A program made the translations under genes and the position numbers. Source: Chitinophagaceae bacterium (GTDB taxonomy: Bacteria > Bacteroidota > Bacteroidia > Chitinophagales > Chitinophagaceae). From it: DNA of 6,943 nucleotides. A model generated the notes under the pieces. That model had not been told where the DNA came from. It made no database searches and saw only the letters and a list, made by a program, of their open reading frames with translations. The stretch is from NCBI GenBank assembly GCA_947481355.1, contig CANKGM010000110.1:1-6943 (forward strand). Reading direction: 5' to 3'. Positions 5,367-6,943 of the stretch are shown here, in pieces (positions within the stretch are counted from its first letter, which is position 1; each line of letters opens with the position of its first letter).

Positions 5367-6943
5367 CTACTTTTTAAAATCAAATTTTCTATCATGCGTT
5401 TTCATTGGCCAACTATCTGTCCTAAATGGAAGAGCAGGCAATCCTTCTTGATTGTATAGATCCAACGTACCGGGATTATTAGCCCAAGCATACCTCACGG
5501 CAATAGGAGACTTCACATCACGAGAATTAACTACCACTTCGTTATTTCGAATGTATGCATTGGCATAATGAAACACACTATCAGCGCCTGCGATTGAGAA
5601 ACCTCTAACATAACCATATTTATCATTTGTTTTGATAAGGCTTTTCGTTGCTTTGAAATGGATAATGATATTATCCCCTTCCTGGGACATATGATCGTAT
5701 GTGGGACCAAGATCAATACTATCAGCATTATATGATACTTTCAACGCTGCTAGGGCTAGACGTTTTCCAACATCCAGTTTATTTTTTGGATGGATATCAA
5801 ACGCTTCTCCTAAATCGATAGCTGATGCCATGCCTGTGTTAGGAAGACTTAATGCCGCTGCTTGAGATTCTCTCAACTCAGCCCAATCGCTTTCCTCTGG
5901 CTTTTTATCTTCCCCATAAAAATTAGCTAATTGCACAAAGAAGAAAGGAAAATCACCTTGATTAAACTGTTTGCGCCAATCTGTTATGAATGCAGGAAAT
6001 AACGTTCTATATTCCTCTGCCCTACTTGCATTGCTTTCACCTTGATACCAAATAGCTCCCTTGATTGAAAGCTGTGATATAGGAGCTATACATCCATTGA
6101 ATAAAATAGACGGAGAATTAAAGAGGTCTGAATTTACCACATCAGGTCGCTTGAATTTTGCTGGATCAATCTTCTTCCCCAATTTATAATTCCATTTTCC
6201 CGCCCACTCGGGATGCCAAAACTGTGTATAAATTCCCCCTTTACCACCAGCATCAACAACTCTAATCACAATCACATTTCCTTTCTCTTTTAACAAAGAA
6301 TCGGGAACGATGTAGTTGCTATAATTTACATTGCCGAAGGTTTCACCAACTTGATGTCCATTTACCCAAGTAGTATTGTAATCATCTACTTGTCCAATCC
6401 CTACATAGTAACCCTTATGATCATAAGATGCAGGTAAATCAAATGTTCTTCTGAACCAAACAGATCCATCATATTCACCAATTCCTTTCTCCTCCCAATA
6501 TCCAGGCGTCTCAATAGTTTGCCAATCTGAGATATCAGTTTCAGGCAAATACCATTTTTTCTCAATGCCCGGATCACCTTTTAAATAGTACGCTTTTTCC
6601 CAAGTGGATTTTGTTTTTTCGAAATCCGATGTCAAGGTGGCAAAACTTTTTTTAGGCGCTAAATACTGCTGATGATAGGCATCAAACTGAGAGAATGCTT
6701 TTATAGCATCGGGACTCATCCATGTTTCAACAGCTGTAGCACCAAGGTTATCACTTATAAGTCCAATAGGTACATTTGTCTTCTCATGAAGTGAACGTCC
6801 AAAGTAATAAGCCACAGCAGAAAATCGCTGTATTGTAGCAACAGAAGCCACTTTCCACTCTCCCCCATTCAATGTGTCTCTTGGAACATAGTCTGTATTC
6901 ACATACGCAGTAAAGATGCGAATCTGAGGTAGGTTATTTCTAA
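5367..6943 (-). CDS. sialate O-acetylesterase-type (SASA) carbohydrate esterase, partial (N-terminus beyond the right edge)
   Basis: The frame is open to the right edge. A GTG at 6902 is not a likely start, because the 13 upstream in-frame codons (RNNLPQIRIFTAY) continue the conserved 'NLPQIRIF' block. 524 residues are visible; the nucleophile block (GQSN-type), signal peptide and start must lie outside. Counting from the first visible codon, 'FSAVAYYFGRSLHE' (40-53), 'NVPIGLISDNLGATAVETWM' (56-75), 'WYQGESN' (298-304) and 'DIHPKNK' (382-388, probable catalytic Asp/His region) are SASA landmarks. A jelly-roll, GH2-like sugar-binding insert spans about 128-243 ('VWFRRTFDLP', 'TTWVNGHQVG'). These enzymes remove O-acetyl groups from sialic acid or plant cell-wall glycans; with SusD nearby, a plant or host glycan is plausible. 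The TAG stop lies just before the propeller gene. Confidence 0.94.
   Translation of the reverse strand, partial: RNNLPQIRIFTAYVNTDYVPRDTLNGGEWKVASVATIQRFSAVAYYFGRSLHEKTNVPIGLISDNLGATAVETWMSPDAIKAFSQFDAYHQQYLAPKKSFATLTSDFEKTKSTWEKAYYLKGDPGIEKKWYLPETDISDWQTIETPGYWEEKGIGEYDGSVWFRRTFDLPASYDHKGYYVGIGQVDDYNTTWVNGHQVGETFGNVNYSNYIVPDSLLKEKGNVIVIRVVDAGGKGGIYTQFWHPEWAGKWNYKLGKKIDPAKFKRPDVVNSDLFNSPSILFNGCIAPISQLSIKGAIWYQGESNASRAEEYRTLFPAFITDWRKQFNQGDFPFFFVQLANFYGEDKKPEESDWAELRESQAAALSLPNTGMASAIDLGEAFDIHPKNKLDVGKRLALAALKVSYNADSIDLGPTYDHMSQEGDNIIIHFKATKSLIKTNDKYGYVRGFSIAGADSVFHYANAYIRNNEVVVNSRDVKSPIAVRYAWANNPGTLDLYNQEGLPALPFRTDSWPMKTHDRKFDFKK

Noticed and set aside
5531..5728. Minus-strand open frame of 65 codons inside the esterase gene
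   Set aside because: It lies in another frame of a clearly conserved SASA coding region and has no independent support.
6900..6902. GTG as the start of the esterase gene
   Set aside because: The frame stays open to the window edge and the upstream codons encode conserved SASA sequence (NLPQIRIF), so this is an internal Val codon of a truncated gene.

Overview
The window looks like a piece of a Bacteroidota chromosome, most likely from the Sphingobacteriales/Pedobacter-like part of the phylum. The grounds are the low G+C content (judged by eye), a SusD/RagB lipoprotein with small companion lipoproteins, a Bacteroidota-style Lgt, and start codons without clear Shine-Dalgarno sequences. The species cannot be named from this sequence.

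Layout, left to right. Positions 1-2909 hold three co-directional minus-strand genes, read from right to left: a SusD-like glycan-binding lipoprotein (1182-2909), a small DUF5004-like lipoprotein (731-1171), and a DUF4961-like exported protein (1-729) that runs off the left edge. The gaps of 10 bp and 1 bp indicate one transcript. A 261-bp AT-rich divergent intergenic region (2910-3170) follows. It carries two short inverted repeats, each overlapping a weak match to the Bacteroidota -7 promoter element. On the plus strand, 3171-4106 encodes a divergent prolipoprotein diacylglyceryl transferase (lgt family). It converges on, and overlaps by 12 bp, a second minus-strand unit: a secreted beta-propeller protein (4095-5330, DUF5005/DUF4185-like), preceded in transcription by a SASA-family (sialate O-acetylesterase-type) carbohydrate esterase (5367-6943) that is cut by the right edge.

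The two minus-strand units look like parts of a polysaccharide-utilisation locus. The SusD protein and its small partners would bind glycan at the outer membrane, the esterase would remove acetyl groups, and the propeller protein may bind or cleave the sugar. The lgt gene sits between them on the other strand and supplies a general lipoprotein-modification function. The oddest points are that no susC lies upstream of susD, where it normally would be, and that the Lgt lacks several residues known to matter in E. coli Lgt. No tRNA, rRNA, CRISPR array, insertion sequence or convincing intrinsic terminator was seen. I found no clear sign of a wholly new system. The best leads are the SusC-less SusD operon and the esterase/propeller pair.
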